This document shows positions 45,489-54,936 of a DNA stretch of 64,000 nt, piece after piece. The translations under genes and the position numbers were made by a program. Source of the stretch: JAWKWA01 sp041397765 (lineage in GTDB: Bacteria; Pseudomonadota; Alphaproteobacteria; Rhizobiales; Hyphomicrobiaceae); assembly GCA_041397765.1 (NCBI GenBank), contig JAWKWA010000018.1, forward strand, positions 1 through 64,000, given 5' to 3'. A model generated the notes under the pieces. It was not told the DNA's origin and made no database searches. It saw nothing but the letters and a program-made list of their open reading frames with translations. Positions within the stretch are counted from its first letter, which is position 1; every line of letters starts with the position of its first letter.

Positions 45489-45605
45489 GGCCGCCCGATT
45501 AGCATGGAACGTGCGGCCGGGCGACAGCTTCTGGCGGCGCGTAGCGTTCGGCTCTATGGTGCCGCTGCAACCTGCGAATTGGAAATCGAGGATCTGGAAA
45601 GCGCG

Positions 45606-46334
45606 ATGACTGTGCTCGTGACAGGCGGTGCCGGCCGTGTCGGCAACCGGGTCGTGCGCGCGCTTCGCGAGGCCGGCGAGGCGGTTCTCGTGCTCGACGA
45701 CCTGTCGGCCGGCGAGGTCGCGGCGATGCCCTGCGGCGTGCCGCTCGTCGTCGGCGATGCCGGCGACCGCGACCTCCTCGCCCGGCTGCTCCGCCGCCAT
45801 CACCTCGAGGCCGTCCTCCATCTGGCCGGGCCGGCCGATCGGCGGCCCCTGCCCGCCCGGCCGCTCGAGCACTACCGCGCCACCGTCGATGTCGCGCACG
45901 CTCTCCTCGCCGAGGCGTTGCGGGCGGGTATCGGCCATGTCGTGATCGCCTCCACGACCGCCGCCGCCATGCCGGGCCCGTCCGACGACGTGCATGGCCG
46001 GGCGATGGCCATGGTCGAGGCCATGCTCGCCGAAGCGGCATCGACCGGCCGGCTGACGGGCATGGCCCTGCGCCTGCCCGAGGCGGCGGCCGATGCCGGT
46101 GGTCTGCCGGACGCGAGCGATGTCGCCGCCGCCTTCCTCGCCGCCCTCGCGCATCTGCGCACCGGTGGGGCATCCGCCACGATCGATTGCGGCGACGCTC
46201 TGCCCGTCACGGCCGCACAGATCGCGGCCGCCTGCTCTGGTGCCTTGGAGCTCGCTGGCAAGGGCCCCGCGGGCGGGCGGCCCGAGGCGGCGGTGATCCG
46301 CATCCTCCGCGCGCCTCGCCGCCCCGCCGCCTGA
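45606..46334 (+). CDS. Extended-SDR-like protein lacking the Tyr-x3-Lys catalytic pair
   Basis: The 242-residue protein has the Rossmann loop TVLVTGGAGRVGNRVVRAL and VLDDLSAGEVAAM, as in UDP-glucose 4-epimerase-like SDRs. Ser/Thr follows in HVVIASTTAAAM. The expected Y-x3-K is replaced: the aligned segment DDVHGRAMAMVE has His and Met. It is therefore unlikely to be a normal dehydrogenase and may bind NAD(P) as a sensor. The C-terminal domain is also short for an epimerase. ATG 45606 follows the HAD gene divergently. Function unknown. Confidence 0.72.
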   Translation: MTVLVTGGAGRVGNRVVRALREAGEAVLVLDDLSAGEVAAMPCGVPLVVGDAGDRDLLARLLRRHHLEAVLHLAGPADRRPLPARPLEHYRATVDVAHALLAEALRAGIGHVVIASTTAAAMPGPSDDVHGRAMAMVEAMLAEAASTGRLTGMALRLPEAAADAGGLPDASDVAAAFLAALAHLRTGGASATIDCGDALPVTAAQIAAACSGALELAGKGPAGGRPEAAVIRILRAPRRPAA

Positions 46335-46556
46335 CCGGGCTGTCACCTTGCGGCATTTTTGCACCGGTCGGTCTGGCGAACGGCATGCCTCGTGCTTTAC
46401 ATCCGCCCGGAAGATGTCTGTTATGACGCCGGCCTGTCCGTCCCCGATGGGAGGGGCGGCCCGGCAGCCCGGCCGTTGCGGAGGACGGGGCGCCAACTCG
46501 TTCTCTCAGCGGCCCCACGTAGCGGCGCCCATCGCCGTTCGCCACCGGAAGCCCCG

Positions 46557-48476
46557 ATGACCAGCAAGACGCCCCTTCTCGATCAGGTTCCGACCCCGGA
46601 GGAGCTCCGGCGGCTGGGCGACGATCAGCTCGTCGCGCTCGCCGCCGAGCTGCGTCAGGAGACGATCGATGCCGTCTCGGTGACGGGTGGTCATCTCGGC
46701 GCCGGTCTCGGCGTCGTCGAGCTGACGGTGGCCTTGCATCATGTCTTCGACACCCCGCGCGACCGGCTGATCTGGGACGTCGGCCATCAGGCCTATCCCC
46801 ACAAGATCCTCACCGGCCGGCGCGACCGCATCCGCACGCTGCGCCAGGGCGGCGGCCTGTCGGGCTTCACCAAGCGGGCCGAGAGCGAGTACGACCCCTT
46901 CGGCACCGCCCATTCCTCGACCTCGATCTCGGCCGGCCTCGGCATGGCGGTCGCGCGCGACCTCGAGGGCCGGCGCAATCACGTGATCGCGGTGATCGGC
47001 GACGGGGCGATGTCGGCCGGCATGGCCTACGAGGCGATGAACAATGCCGGCGCCACCAACAGCCGCCTCATCGTCATCCTCAACGACAACGACATGTCGA
47101 TCGCCCCGCCGGTCGGGGCGCTGTCGGCCTATCTCGCCCGCATCACCTCATCGGCCCAGTATCTGAAGATCCGCGATTTCGGCCGCCAGCTTGCCCGGCA
47201 TCTGCCGAAGTCGTGGGAGCGGCGGGCGGCCCGGGCCGAGGAATACACCCGCCATCTCTGGCAGGGCGGCGCGCTCTTCGAGGAGCTCGGCTTCTATTAT
47301 GTCGGGCCGATCGACGGCCACAATTTCGATCATCTGCTGCCGGTGCTGCGCAACGTCCGCGACGCCGACCACGGGCCGATCCTGATCCATGTCGTGACCA
47401 AGAAGGGCAAGGGCTATCCCCCGGCGGAGAGCTCGCTCGACAAGTATCACGGCGTCGCCCGCTTCAACGTCGTCACCGGTGCCCAGGAGAAGCCCAAGCC
47501 GAATGCCCCGACCTACACCCGCGTGTTCGGCGAGACGCTGGTCCAGGAGGGGCGTAAGGACCGCCGCATCGTCGGCATCACCGCCGCCATGCCCGACGGC
47601 ACCGGCATGGACGTGTTCGCGCGCGAGTTTCCCGAGCGGGCCTTCGACGTCGGCATCGCCGAGCAGCATGCCGTGACCTTCGCCGCCGGCCTCGCCACCG
47701 AGGGCCTGAAGCCCTTCTGCGCCATCTATTCGACCTTCCTGCAGCGCGCCTACGACCAGGTCGTGCACGATGTCGCCATCCAGTCGCTTCCCGTGAAATT
47801 CGCCATCGACCGCGCCGGTCTCGTCGGCGCCGACGGGCCGACCCACGCCGGCTCCTTCGACATCGCCTATCTCGGCTGCCTGCCCGGCTTCACCGTGATG
47901 GCGGCGGCCGACGAGGCGGAGCTGCGCCATATGGTGGCGACGGCGGCGGCGATCGACGACCATCCGGTGGCCTTGCGCTATCCGCGCGGCGAGGGGCTCG
48001 GCGTCGAGATGCCCGACGAAGGGCAGGTGCTGCCGGTCGGCCGGGGCCGTATCCTGCGCGAGGGGGGCTCGGTGGCGCTGCTTTCGCTTGGCGGCCGGCT
48101 CGCCGAATGCCTGAAGGCGGCCGATCAGCTCGCCGGCTTCGGCCTGCCAACGACCGTCGCCGATGCTCGTTTCGCCAAGCCGCTCGACCACGATCTCATT
48201 CGCCAGCTCGCCCGCCATCACGAGGTGCTGGTGACCATCGAGGAGGGCTCGATGGGCGGCTTCGGCGCCTTCGTGCTCCAGTTCCTCGCCGAGGACGGCC
48301 TCATCGATCGCGGTCTGAAGGTTCGCCCCATGGTGCTGCCCGATCGCTTCATCGACCATGACAAGCCGGACGCGATGTATGCCGAGGCCGGCCTCAACGC
48401 CGCCGGGATCGTCAGGACGGTGTTCACAGCGCTCGGCCGGGCGGACGAGGCGGCAGGTCTCGCCGGCCGGGCCTGA
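46557..48476 (+). CDS. dxs: 1-deoxy-D-xylulose-5-phosphate synthase
   Basis: The 639-residue DXS has the TPP motif GDGAMSAGMAYEAMNNAG, the conserved WDVGHQAYPHKILTGRRD, SGFTKRAESEYDPFG, and a pyrimidine domain with GIAEQHAVTFAAGLA and FAIDRAGLVGADGPTHAG. It condenses pyruvate and glyceraldehyde-3-phosphate, the first step of the MEP isoprenoid pathway. ATG 46557 is preceded by GGAAG at 5 nt. It appears monocistronic. Confidence 0.97.
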   Translation: MTSKTPLLDQVPTPEELRRLGDDQLVALAAELRQETIDAVSVTGGHLGAGLGVVELTVALHHVFDTPRDRLIWDVGHQAYPHKILTGRRDRIRTLRQGGGLSGFTKRAESEYDPFGTAHSSTSISAGLGMAVARDLEGRRNHVIAVIGDGAMSAGMAYEAMNNAGATNSRLIVILNDNDMSIAPPVGALSAYLARITSSAQYLKIRDFGRQLARHLPKSWERRAARAEEYTRHLWQGGALFEELGFYYVGPIDGHNFDHLLPVLRNVRDADHGPILIHVVTKKGKGYPPAESSLDKYHGVARFNVVTGAQEKPKPNAPTYTRVFGETLVQEGRKDRRIVGITAAMPDGTGMDVFAREFPERAFDVGIAEQHAVTFAAGLATEGLKPFCAIYSTFLQRAYDQVVHDVAIQSLPVKFAIDRAGLVGADGPTHAGSFDIAYLGCLPGFTVMAAADEAELRHMVATAAAIDDHPVALRYPRGEGLGVEMPDEGQVLPVGRGRILREGGSVALLSLGGRLAECLKAADQLAGFGLPTTVADARFAKPLDHDLIRQLARHHEVLVTIEEGSMGGFGAFVLQFLAEDGLIDRGLKVRPMVLPDRFIDHDKPDAMYAEAGLNAAGIVRTVFTALGRADEAAGLAGRA

Positions 48477-48568
48477 GGCACGCCACCGCTGCCCGAGGCG
48501 GCCCGCCTTCGGCCCCATGCGTTTTTCCGGGGCGGCCGGTGCTTTCCTGTGCCGGAACGGGACCGATC

Positions 48569-48583
48569 TTAACGGCTGGTTTA
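48569..48583 (+). promoter_or_regulatory. Candidate CtrA box upstream of the glycosyltransferase cluster
   Basis: TTAA-CGGCTGG-TTTA matches CtrA TTAA-N7-TTAA with one mismatch, and the following C also fits TTAAC. It ends 24 bp before ATG 48608. CtrA could link polysaccharide production to the cell cycle. This is inference. Confidence 0.4.
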
Positions 48584-48607
48584 CGGATCGCCTCCTAGCC
48601 TCTCTCC

Positions 48608-49666
48608 ATGGAGAGATTCGACGAAGATTCGGGCGGTCCCCTCGACACGCTCTGGACAGCCGAGACCGGGTCGGCCGAGCTTCAGCCGGCGCCGGCCGCT
48701 TGCCTGGCCGATCCCCCCGAGGTGCGCATTTCCTGCCTCGTCGTACCGGGCGTCGGACGCAGTCCCGCCGGGACCATCGCCGGCATCGCCCGCCAGACCC
48801 GCGAGGCCTCCTTCGAACTCCTGGTGATCGCGGGGCGCGATGAGCCCGGCCTGCGCCGCGAAACGCTCGCCCGCCTGCCGGTGCGCGAGGTCCGGCCCGC
48901 TGAGGACGCAAACCCGGTTGCCGCCCTGAACGAGGCGGCTGCCCTCGCCCATGGCGAGTTCATTCTCCTGATCGATGCCGAGGCGAGGCTCGTCGACCGG
49001 GCACTCGACCGGCTCGCCGCCTTCGCCGATCTCAATCCCGAGGCGATGATCTGGGGTGGCCGCGTCGAAGGCGAGGACGGGCTGCCGAGCCGCGAGGCCT
49101 GCGGTGGCCGCATCACGCCATGGAGCTCGGCCTGCCGGGCGCTCGGCCTGTCGGCGCTGATGCCCGACAGTCCGCTCTTCAACAGCGAGGTCTGTGCCGG
49201 CTGGCAGCACGACAGCGTGCGCGAGGTGGATGTCCTCGGACCGGCCTTCCTGCTGATCCGCCGCGATCTCTGGTGCCGCCTTGGCGGTCTCGACCAGGAT
49301 CTCTCGCTTTCGGCCGCCGCCGCCGATCTATGCCTGAGGGCGCGCCGGCTCGCAGCCCAACCGCTGTTCACGCCCGACGCCCGCATCACCGTGCCGCCGC
49401 GCCGAGACGTCCAGGGGCCGGCCCGTCTCGCCCGTGTGCTCGGCGACCGCGCCCGGCTCGTCCGCCGCCATTGGCCGCGGCTGCTCGTCCCCGTCGGCCT
49501 CGCGCTCCTCCTGCTCTGGCCGGCGAGCCGCGTCCTCGCGCTCTCGACGGCCGGCCTCCTGACGCGGCGGATCGATCGCCGACTCGGCGCCCATGCCTGG
49601 GCCGAGGCGCTGTCGGGGGCCGGCACCTGGCTGCGCGACCGGCAGCGCGCGCCCCTGACGAGATGA
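48608..49666 (+). CDS. Family 2-type glycosyltransferase
   Basis: The 352-residue GT-A-like protein has a strand-loop AALNEAAALAHGEFILLIDA, whose DAE replaces the usual D-x-D metal motif. Later GPAFLLIRRDLWCRLGGLDQ matches the GT2 acceptor region. There is a C-terminal hydrophobic helix (PVGLALLLLWPASRVL), suggesting membrane attachment. The N-terminal ~40 residues are unconserved. The likely role is adding a sugar to a lipid-linked polysaccharide. It is upstream of the flippase on the same strand. Confidence 0.75.
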   Translation: MERFDEDSGGPLDTLWTAETGSAELQPAPAACLADPPEVRISCLVVPGVGRSPAGTIAGIARQTREASFELLVIAGRDEPGLRRETLARLPVREVRPAEDANPVAALNEAAALAHGEFILLIDAEARLVDRALDRLAAFADLNPEAMIWGGRVEGEDGLPSREACGGRITPWSSACRALGLSALMPDSPLFNSEVCAGWQHDSVREVDVLGPAFLLIRRDLWCRLGGLDQDLSLSAAAADLCLRARRLAAQPLFTPDARITVPPRRDVQGPARLARVLGDRARLVRRHWPRLLVPVGLALLLLWPASRVLALSTAGLLTRRIDRRLGAHAWAEALSGAGTWLRDRQRAPLTR

Positions 49667-49820
49667 TGGGCGGGCAGAGGCGGCACGCCGTCTCAGCACG
49701 TTCCGCCAAACCGCTGACAGATTTCGGGGATTTCTTTCCCGATCGTTGACGTTTCGCCGGCATTCTCGTCGGCCGGCCGCCGCGCCGCGCGTGGCGACCA
49801 GGGAGGTCGTGGAGCCCGGT

Positions 49821-51296
49821 ATGGCAGAACAGCTGGTGCCATCGCGATGCCGCAGCCATGTGGCCCGGCAGGGAGCGTTGCTGGTCGGCGGCTATGCCGC
49901 GGCCCAGGCCTTCGCGCTGCTGAGGAACGCCCTCCTCGCCTACATGCTGACCAAGGGCGATTTCGGCATGGCCGCCGTGCTGACGATGACCCTGCAGGTC
50001 ATCGAGATGCTGACCGACCCGGCCATCGAGCGCATGATCGCCCAGGCCGAGGACGGCGACTCGCCGGTGCTGCTCGGCGCCTCGCATGTGCTCACCATCG
50101 CGCGCGGCCTCATCATCGCGCTCGCCATCCTTCTCGTCGCGCCCTTCGCCGGCCACCTGTTCGGTGTCGAGGGTCTGGAGACCGCGATCCGCTGGCTCGC
50201 CGCCGTCTCCCTCGTCAAGGCCTTCATGCATCTCGACTGCCGGCGCCAGCAGCGCCGCCTCGACAATCGCTCGAGCGTGCTCGTCGAGCTGGTGCCCCAG
50301 GCCCTCGCCGCCGCCGCCGCCTATCCGGTCGTGCTCGCGACCGGCGACTACACGGCGGTGTTGTGGATCAACGCCATTCTCGCCGTCGCCATGATCGTCA
50401 CGAGCCATCTGCTCGCGACCGAGCGCTATCGACTCGCCTTCGACCGGGCGATGCTCGTCCGGCTGCTCCGCTTCGGCTGGCCGATCATCGTCTGCGCGGT
50501 GCCGCTGCTCGCCGTTTTCCATGGCGACCGCCTGATCGTCGCGCGCTACATGGGCATCGAGTCGCTCGCCGCCTATACGGCGGTCTTCCTCGCTACCATG
50601 GTGCCGGGCACCCTCGCGACCCGAGCGGGAACCTCACTGATGCTGCCGCTGATCGCCGAGGCGCGCGCCTCGACCCGCGTCCAGGCGGCGCGTTTCCGCC
50701 TCATGAACGAGATCGCGGTCGTGGCGGCCGCGATCTACGTGGCGGGCTTTGCCATCGCCGGCGGCCTCGTCGTCTGGCTCGGCTTCGGCGACAAATATCT
50801 CGGCAATGGCGCACTCGCCGCTGCGCTCGCGGTGATGTGGGCGGTCCGCATCATCCAGGTGCCGCCGACCGTGCTCCTGCTCGCTGCGGGCGAGACGCGC
50901 ACCCTCCTGGTGGCGGGTTTCGTGCGCGCCGGTGCCATCCTGCTCGTGCTGGCGGCTGCCGAGGCCGGTGCCGACATGGCGGTGCTGGCGCTTTGCGGTG
51001 CCCTCGGCGAGGTGGTCGCGATGATCCCGGCGCTGCGTCGGATCGGCGCCATTCACAAGGGCCAGGTCGCCCCGATGCTGCGCCGTGTCGCCGGTTTCCC
51101 GCTGGCGCTCGCCGCCCTGCTGCCCTTGTGGAACTTCTCCGAGCGGGTGGGCGTCGGCGCCGCTGAGACCTTTGCCGTGCTGTTCGCGGTGGTGCCCGCC
51201 GTGGCGCTCGCCGGCATTCTCGCCATGCCGGCCCTGCGCGAGGAGGCGCTCTCGATGATCGCCGGGGTCCGTCGTCCCGCGATCGGTCCGGCCTGA
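49821..51296 (+). CDS. Wzx-like oligosaccharide flippase (MOP superfamily)
   Basis: The 491-residue integral membrane protein has about 12-14 predicted helices. N-terminal GALLVGGYAAAQAFALLRNALL and GDFGMAAVLTMTLQVIEMLT fit polysaccharide-biosynthesis flippases (Wzx/MurJ-type MOP superfamily). FGWPIIVCAVPLLAVFHGDR is the typical second-half start. It would flip a lipid-linked sugar unit to the periplasm. ATG 49821 follows GGAG at 7 nt. It converges with the GT4 gene. Confidence 0.82.
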   Translation: MAEQLVPSRCRSHVARQGALLVGGYAAAQAFALLRNALLAYMLTKGDFGMAAVLTMTLQVIEMLTDPAIERMIAQAEDGDSPVLLGASHVLTIARGLIIALAILLVAPFAGHLFGVEGLETAIRWLAAVSLVKAFMHLDCRRQQRRLDNRSSVLVELVPQALAAAAAYPVVLATGDYTAVLWINAILAVAMIVTSHLLATERYRLAFDRAMLVRLLRFGWPIIVCAVPLLAVFHGDRLIVARYMGIESLAAYTAVFLATMVPGTLATRAGTSLMLPLIAEARASTRVQAARFRLMNEIAVVAAAIYVAGFAIAGGLVVWLGFGDKYLGNGALAAALAVMWAVRIIQVPPTVLLLAAGETRTLLVAGFVRAGAILLVLAAAEAGADMAVLALCGALGEVVAMIPALRRIGAIHKGQVAPMLRRVAGFPLALAALLPLWNFSERVGVGAAETFAVLFAVVPAVALAGILAMPALREEALSMIAGVRRPAIGPA

Positions 51297-51403
51297 CCGG
51301 CAAGGCGCGAGGAGCGGCGGCATTCCAGGAACGGCGCCCGATCCGGACGGGCGATCGGAGGCGGCCGCTCGGCGACCTCCGTTGCGCGGCGATCTCGCGT
51401 GGC

Positions 51404-52642
51404 TCAGCCCATGCTCGCCCTGGTCGCCGGCGCGGGGACGCGCCCTCTGCGCCCGCCCCCGGCCAGCGCCGTTTCATAGGCCGCCAGCAGCTCGGCACGA
51501 TCGATGTCCCAGCGGACATGCGAGGCGAGCGCCTTCTGCCCGGCCGCCTTCATGCGCGCCCTCAGCGGCTCGTCGTCGAGCGCCATCAGGAGCTTGCGCC
51601 CGAGGTCTGCCGGGTCGTTGCCGCTCGCATAGAGCGCCGCCTCGCCGGCGATACGCCGTCCCTCGTCGAGATCGAACTGCACGAACGGGATGCCGAGCGT
51701 CATGTACTCGAACACCTTGTTCATCGAGATCTTGTCGTTGAACGTGTTCTTCGGGTCGGGGATGGCGCCGACATCGAAAGTCGAATAGGCGGCGAGGAAG
51801 TCCTCGAACGGGATGTAGCCGGTGAAGGTCACATAGTCCTCAAGGCCGAGCTCGCCGACGAGACGCTTCAGATGCGGCACCTCGGTACCCCGCCCGACGA
51901 TCGCGCATTGCACGTCGCGCCGTCCCTCAACGCGCACGATCTGATCCATCGCCCGCACCAGGAGGTCGACGCCGTCCTGCGCCCCCATGACGCCGCCATA
52001 GCCGATGAGATGCCGGCGGCCGTTCTTCAGCGCTGGGTTTGGTGTCGTGCGGCGGAACTTCGACAGATCGGGAATGCTGCGCACGATGAACACGCGATCG
52101 TCCGGCATCCGGCCGCGCGTCAGGGCGATCTCGCGGAACGGCTCGTTGGTCGCGATCGAGACGTCGGCGGTGCGGAAGGTCATGCGCTCGAGCCCGAGCA
52201 GCAGCTTGTGGAAGAAGCCGCGCTTGCCGAACTTCGCCTCGTAGAGCTCGGGGTTGATGTCGTGGTGGTCGAAGACGAAGGGCGTGCCGAACAGCACCTT
52301 GTAGAGCCCTGCGATGAGGAAGATCGTGTCCGGCGGATTGCAGCCCTGGATCACGTCGAACCCGACCTTGAAGGCGACCTTCGCCGTCAGCACCGTCTCC
52401 CAGAACAGCGCCGTCCCGTATTCGAGCGCATAGCCGAGTGCGCCGTCGGCCTCGATCGGCAGCGGATGGCGGAAGATGTGGATGCCCTCGAGGCATTCGT
52501 AGCGCGCCGTGTACCGCCCGCCGACCGGACAGATCACCGACACCGTATAGCCGGCGTCGCGCAATGTCGTTGCCTCCTGCCAGACCCGGCGGTCGAGCGG
52601 AAGTGTGAGATTCTCGACGATGATGAGGACGCGGGGACCCAC
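51404..52642 (-). CDS. Group 1 (GT4) glycosyltransferase
   Basis: The 412-residue GT-B protein opens with VGPRVLIIVENLTLPLDRRV and contains FDHHDINPELYEAKFG. The GT4 nucleotide-sugar region near residues 300-345 reads YSTFDVGAIPDPKNTFNDKI and KVFEYMTLGIPFVQFD, including the usual E-x7-E-like segment. It probably builds exopolysaccharide with the adjacent GT2 and flippase. GTG 52642 follows GGAGGGG at 4 nt; an upstream ATG (52732) adds an unconserved tail. Confidence 0.88.
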   Translation of the reverse strand: MGPRVLIIVENLTLPLDRRVWQEATTLRDAGYTVSVICPVGGRYTARYECLEGIHIFRHPLPIEADGALGYALEYGTALFWETVLTAKVAFKVGFDVIQGCNPPDTIFLIAGLYKVLFGTPFVFDHHDINPELYEAKFGKRGFFHKLLLGLERMTFRTADVSIATNEPFREIALTRGRMPDDRVFIVRSIPDLSKFRRTTPNPALKNGRRHLIGYGGVMGAQDGVDLLVRAMDQIVRVEGRRDVQCAIVGRGTEVPHLKRLVGELGLEDYVTFTGYIPFEDFLAAYSTFDVGAIPDPKNTFNDKISMNKVFEYMTLGIPFVQFDLDEGRRIAGEAALYASGNDPADLGRKLLMALDDEPLRARMKAAGQKALASHVRWDIDRAELLAAYETALAGGGRRGRVPAPATRASMG

Positions 52643-52896
52643 TCGACCCCTCCCGCAAGGAATGCCGCAACCGATGCTCTGTCCTGCAGTTCCCAGGGGA
52701 GCTTTCCCCGTCGCAGGTCTTGGCAATCTCACCGGTAAAGGTAAAAGAAAGGATTATGGTCCCTCGCCAGGGTACCGGATGGGCGGCATGCCTAGCACGC
52801 TTCTTGCTTTCGGGTCCGGCGAGGGAAAGGGGCAAACCATGCCGGCGATGTCGAGCGCCGGCGCAATGGCCAAGACGCCCTGACCGAGGGGGAGGC
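52643..52896. promoter_or_regulatory. Divergent region between GT4 and the small conserved gene
   Basis: About 250 bp between GTG 52642 and ATG 52897. GGTAAAGGTAAAAGAAAGGAT around 52735 is AT-rich for this genome. I see no clear operator or promoter hexamers. Confidence 0.3.
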
Positions 52897-53130
52897 ATGC
52901 CGGTGAAGAGTATCGCGACACGCAGCGGGCGCATGCCGGCCGTCGATCTGCAGTCGGTGCGGATCACGCTCGAATACATCCACTCCGACGTGAAGCAGGT
53001 CGGCGCCCTGAAGAATGTCGCCTCCGCGCTCGAGGCGGCGCTCGCCGAACTCGACCGGGTGCGCGGCGGCGCGGCCGATCCCCGTTTCGAGCGCCTGATC
53101 GGCCTGCCCGAAGGTCGCCTGCTGCGCTGA
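52897..53130 (+). CDS. Small protein of unknown function, 77 residues
   Basis: The 77-residue protein opens MPVKSIATRSGRMPAVDLQS and continues with a helical ITLEYIHSDVKQVG. It is preceded by GGGGGAGG but at very short spacing. There is no signal peptide, TM helix or known motif. It lies between the exopolysaccharide genes and the first RTX gene on the RTX strand. A regulatory role for such a small helical protein is possible but unsupported. ATG 52933 (MPAVDLQS) is an alternative start. Confidence 0.55.
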   Translation: MPVKSIATRSGRMPAVDLQSVRITLEYIHSDVKQVGALKNVASALEAALAELDRVRGGAADPRFERLIGLPEGRLLR

Positions 53131-53401
53131 GCCCATTTTCCATGTGCCGGGGCCGCTTTGGCAGAGGCCGGGCCCCCTCGACTGGACCGGTCCCCTCCCC
53201 CTGGATGTGCCGGTCCGGGACCACGGTTGATCATCACTTCACGAATTGCCCCTCCGCTCGCCCGCGCTGCGCCCCCGCACCCGGCTCCCTAATCGCCCGT
53301 TAGTCATCCCCTGCCAGTCTCGTCCCTCCGGGACAGGCGGCTGCCTGTCCGCCACACGCCCGGGCCGGTCGAGCCGGCGGGCGAGGACAGGGGCGACCGC
53401 C

Positions 53402-54505
53402 ATGCCGCGCATCAAGGGCGACGATCAGAGGAACCAGATCCGGGGCAGCTCGGGCAACGACATCATCTATGCCTTCGGCGGCAACGACGAGATCTTCGGT
53501 CTCGCCGGCAACGACATGATGGACGGCGGCTTCGGCGACGACGTGCTCTATGGCGGCAACGGCCGGGACCGCATCGTCGGCGGGCTCGGCAACGACCGCA
53601 TCTTCGGCGAGACCGGCAACGACACTCTGTTCGGCGGCACGGGCGATGATCTTCTCGAGGGCGGCAAGGGCAGCGACAAGCTCTACGGCAAGGCCGGCGA
53701 GGACGATCTTTCCGGCGACAGCGGCAACGACACCATCTATGGCGGCGACGACGACGACACCATCGACGGCGGCACCGGCAAGGACAAGCTGTTCGGCGAT
53801 GGTGGCGCGGACCTGATCGAGGGCGGCAGCGCCGCCGACACCATCCAGGGCGGCGCCGGCAATGACGACATCCGCGGCGGCACCGGCAACGACATCCTGC
53901 GCGGCGGCGACGACGACGACACGCTCTCGGGCGACAAGGGCAACGACCATGTCTTCGGCGGCCGGGGCGACGACCATCTCTATGGCGGTGCCGGCAAGGA
54001 CGTGCTCTCGGGCGACAATGACGACGACACGCTCGAGGGCGAGGCCGGCAACGACACGCTCTATGGCGGCAAGGGCTCCGACACGCTCTATGGCGGCGAC
54101 GGCAACGACCGCCTGGAAGGCGGCAGCGAGAGCGACGTGCTCGAAGGCGGCGACGGTCGCGATACGCTGAAGGGCGATTCCGACCGCTTCGGCGACGATG
54201 CGACCGACTACTTCGTGCTCGGCTACGACAAGGGCTACGACACCATCCTCGACTGGGACGACGGCGTCGACAAGCTGCGGGTCGACGAGCAGGCCTTCGG
54301 CATCACCGGCGCGCTCGGCTTCGTCAACCTTGCGACCGGTGCGCCGGCTGCCGATGCGGCCGAGGCGCAGTTCGTCTTCGTTCAGGACACCGGCCGGCTC
54401 TATTTCGATGCCGACGGCACTGGCGGCGCCCATTCGCCGCTCCTCGTCGCCTTCCTCAGCGGCTTTGCCGGCACGCTGGAGGCGGGCGACTTCGACCTCG
54501 TCTGA
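53402..54505 (+). CDS. RTX calcium-binding repeat protein 1
   Basis: The 367-residue protein has about 25 tandem nonapeptides of GG-x-G-x-D-x-U-x type over residues ~15-260 (GGNGRDRIVGG, GGTGDDLLEGG). These wind into a calcium-loaded beta-roll. A ~100-residue C-terminal part ends in LEAGDFDLV, resembling a type I secretion signal and shared in outline by the next two RTX proteins. There is no N-terminal signal peptide, as expected for type I secretion. Ca2+ binding is well established for the repeat; the partner is unknown. No HlyB/HlyD pair is in the window. ATG 53402 was chosen because the conserved sequence begins there. Confidence 0.9.
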   Translation: MPRIKGDDQRNQIRGSSGNDIIYAFGGNDEIFGLAGNDMMDGGFGDDVLYGGNGRDRIVGGLGNDRIFGETGNDTLFGGTGDDLLEGGKGSDKLYGKAGEDDLSGDSGNDTIYGGDDDDTIDGGTGKDKLFGDGGADLIEGGSAADTIQGGAGNDDIRGGTGNDILRGGDDDDTLSGDKGNDHVFGGRGDDHLYGGAGKDVLSGDNDDDTLEGEAGNDTLYGGKGSDTLYGGDGNDRLEGGSESDVLEGGDGRDTLKGDSDRFGDDATDYFVLGYDKGYDTILDWDDGVDKLRVDEQAFGITGALGFVNLATGAPAADAAEAQFVFVQDTGRLYFDADGTGGAHSPLLVAFLSGFAGTLEAGDFDLV

Positions 54506-54513
54506 GGCCACCC

Positions 54514-54605
54514 GGAATTCCGGTCGCCGCTTTTGGTGAATTGCCGCCGCCCGCGGACCCATAGGGCTTCGACCCCGCATCCCGGGCGGCGCGTGGCGGC
54601 TCTCC
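54514..54605. repeat. About 90-bp repeat, copy A
   Basis: Copy A shares GGTGAATTGCCGCCGCC (54535-54551) and, after small changes, CGACCC-CGCATCCCGG with copy B 123 bp away. Both copies end in CCGG-containing segments that can fold. They are non-coding and lie just after RTX protein 1. I do not recognise the family. Confidence 0.7.
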
Positions 54606-54636
54606 GGCGTTTTCGGCCGCGCCCCAGTCGGCCCTC

Positions 54637-54728
54637 GGCAATCCGGCAGCCGCTATCGGTGAATTGCCGCCGCCTTCGGACCCAAAGAGTTTCGACCCGG
54701 CATCCCGGAAGCCGCGGAGCGGCTATCC
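54637..54728. repeat. About 90-bp repeat, copy B
   Basis: Same element as copy A, 123 bp downstream: GGTGAATTGCCGCCGCC at 54658-54674, then TTCGACCCGGCATCCCGG. The flank CCGGCATCCCGG / CTATCCGGGATCTGG adds inverted-repeat structure. Confidence 0.7.
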
Positions 54729-54870
54729 GGGATCTGGTCGCAGTGCCTACTCCATCCGCGCTCGGCCCGGGTTCGCGAGCCGAGATTCCGGTTCTGCGCG
54801 TGCATCCCGCTCCGGCCGGGATGCCGGGTGTCGGGTGGAGCGGGCGGCTCTCTCACCAGTGCCGAGTCCG

Positions 54871-54910
54871 AGAGCCTGATCGGCTGAGATGCGCGAGGAA
54901 CTCGCGCATC
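54871..54910. repeat. Short hairpin repeat, copy 1
   Basis: AGAGCCTGATCGGCTGAGAT plus GCGCGA (26 bp, 54871-54896) is shared exactly with copy 2 at 54937. The second half folds as GATGCGCGAG-GAA-CTCGCGCATC, a perfect 10-bp stem (54888-54910). It resembles small palindromic intergenic repeats (REP/RPE type) of Rhizobiales. Confidence 0.75.
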
Positions 54911-54936
54911 GAGGGCGTGAATCAGACTCTGTGCCA

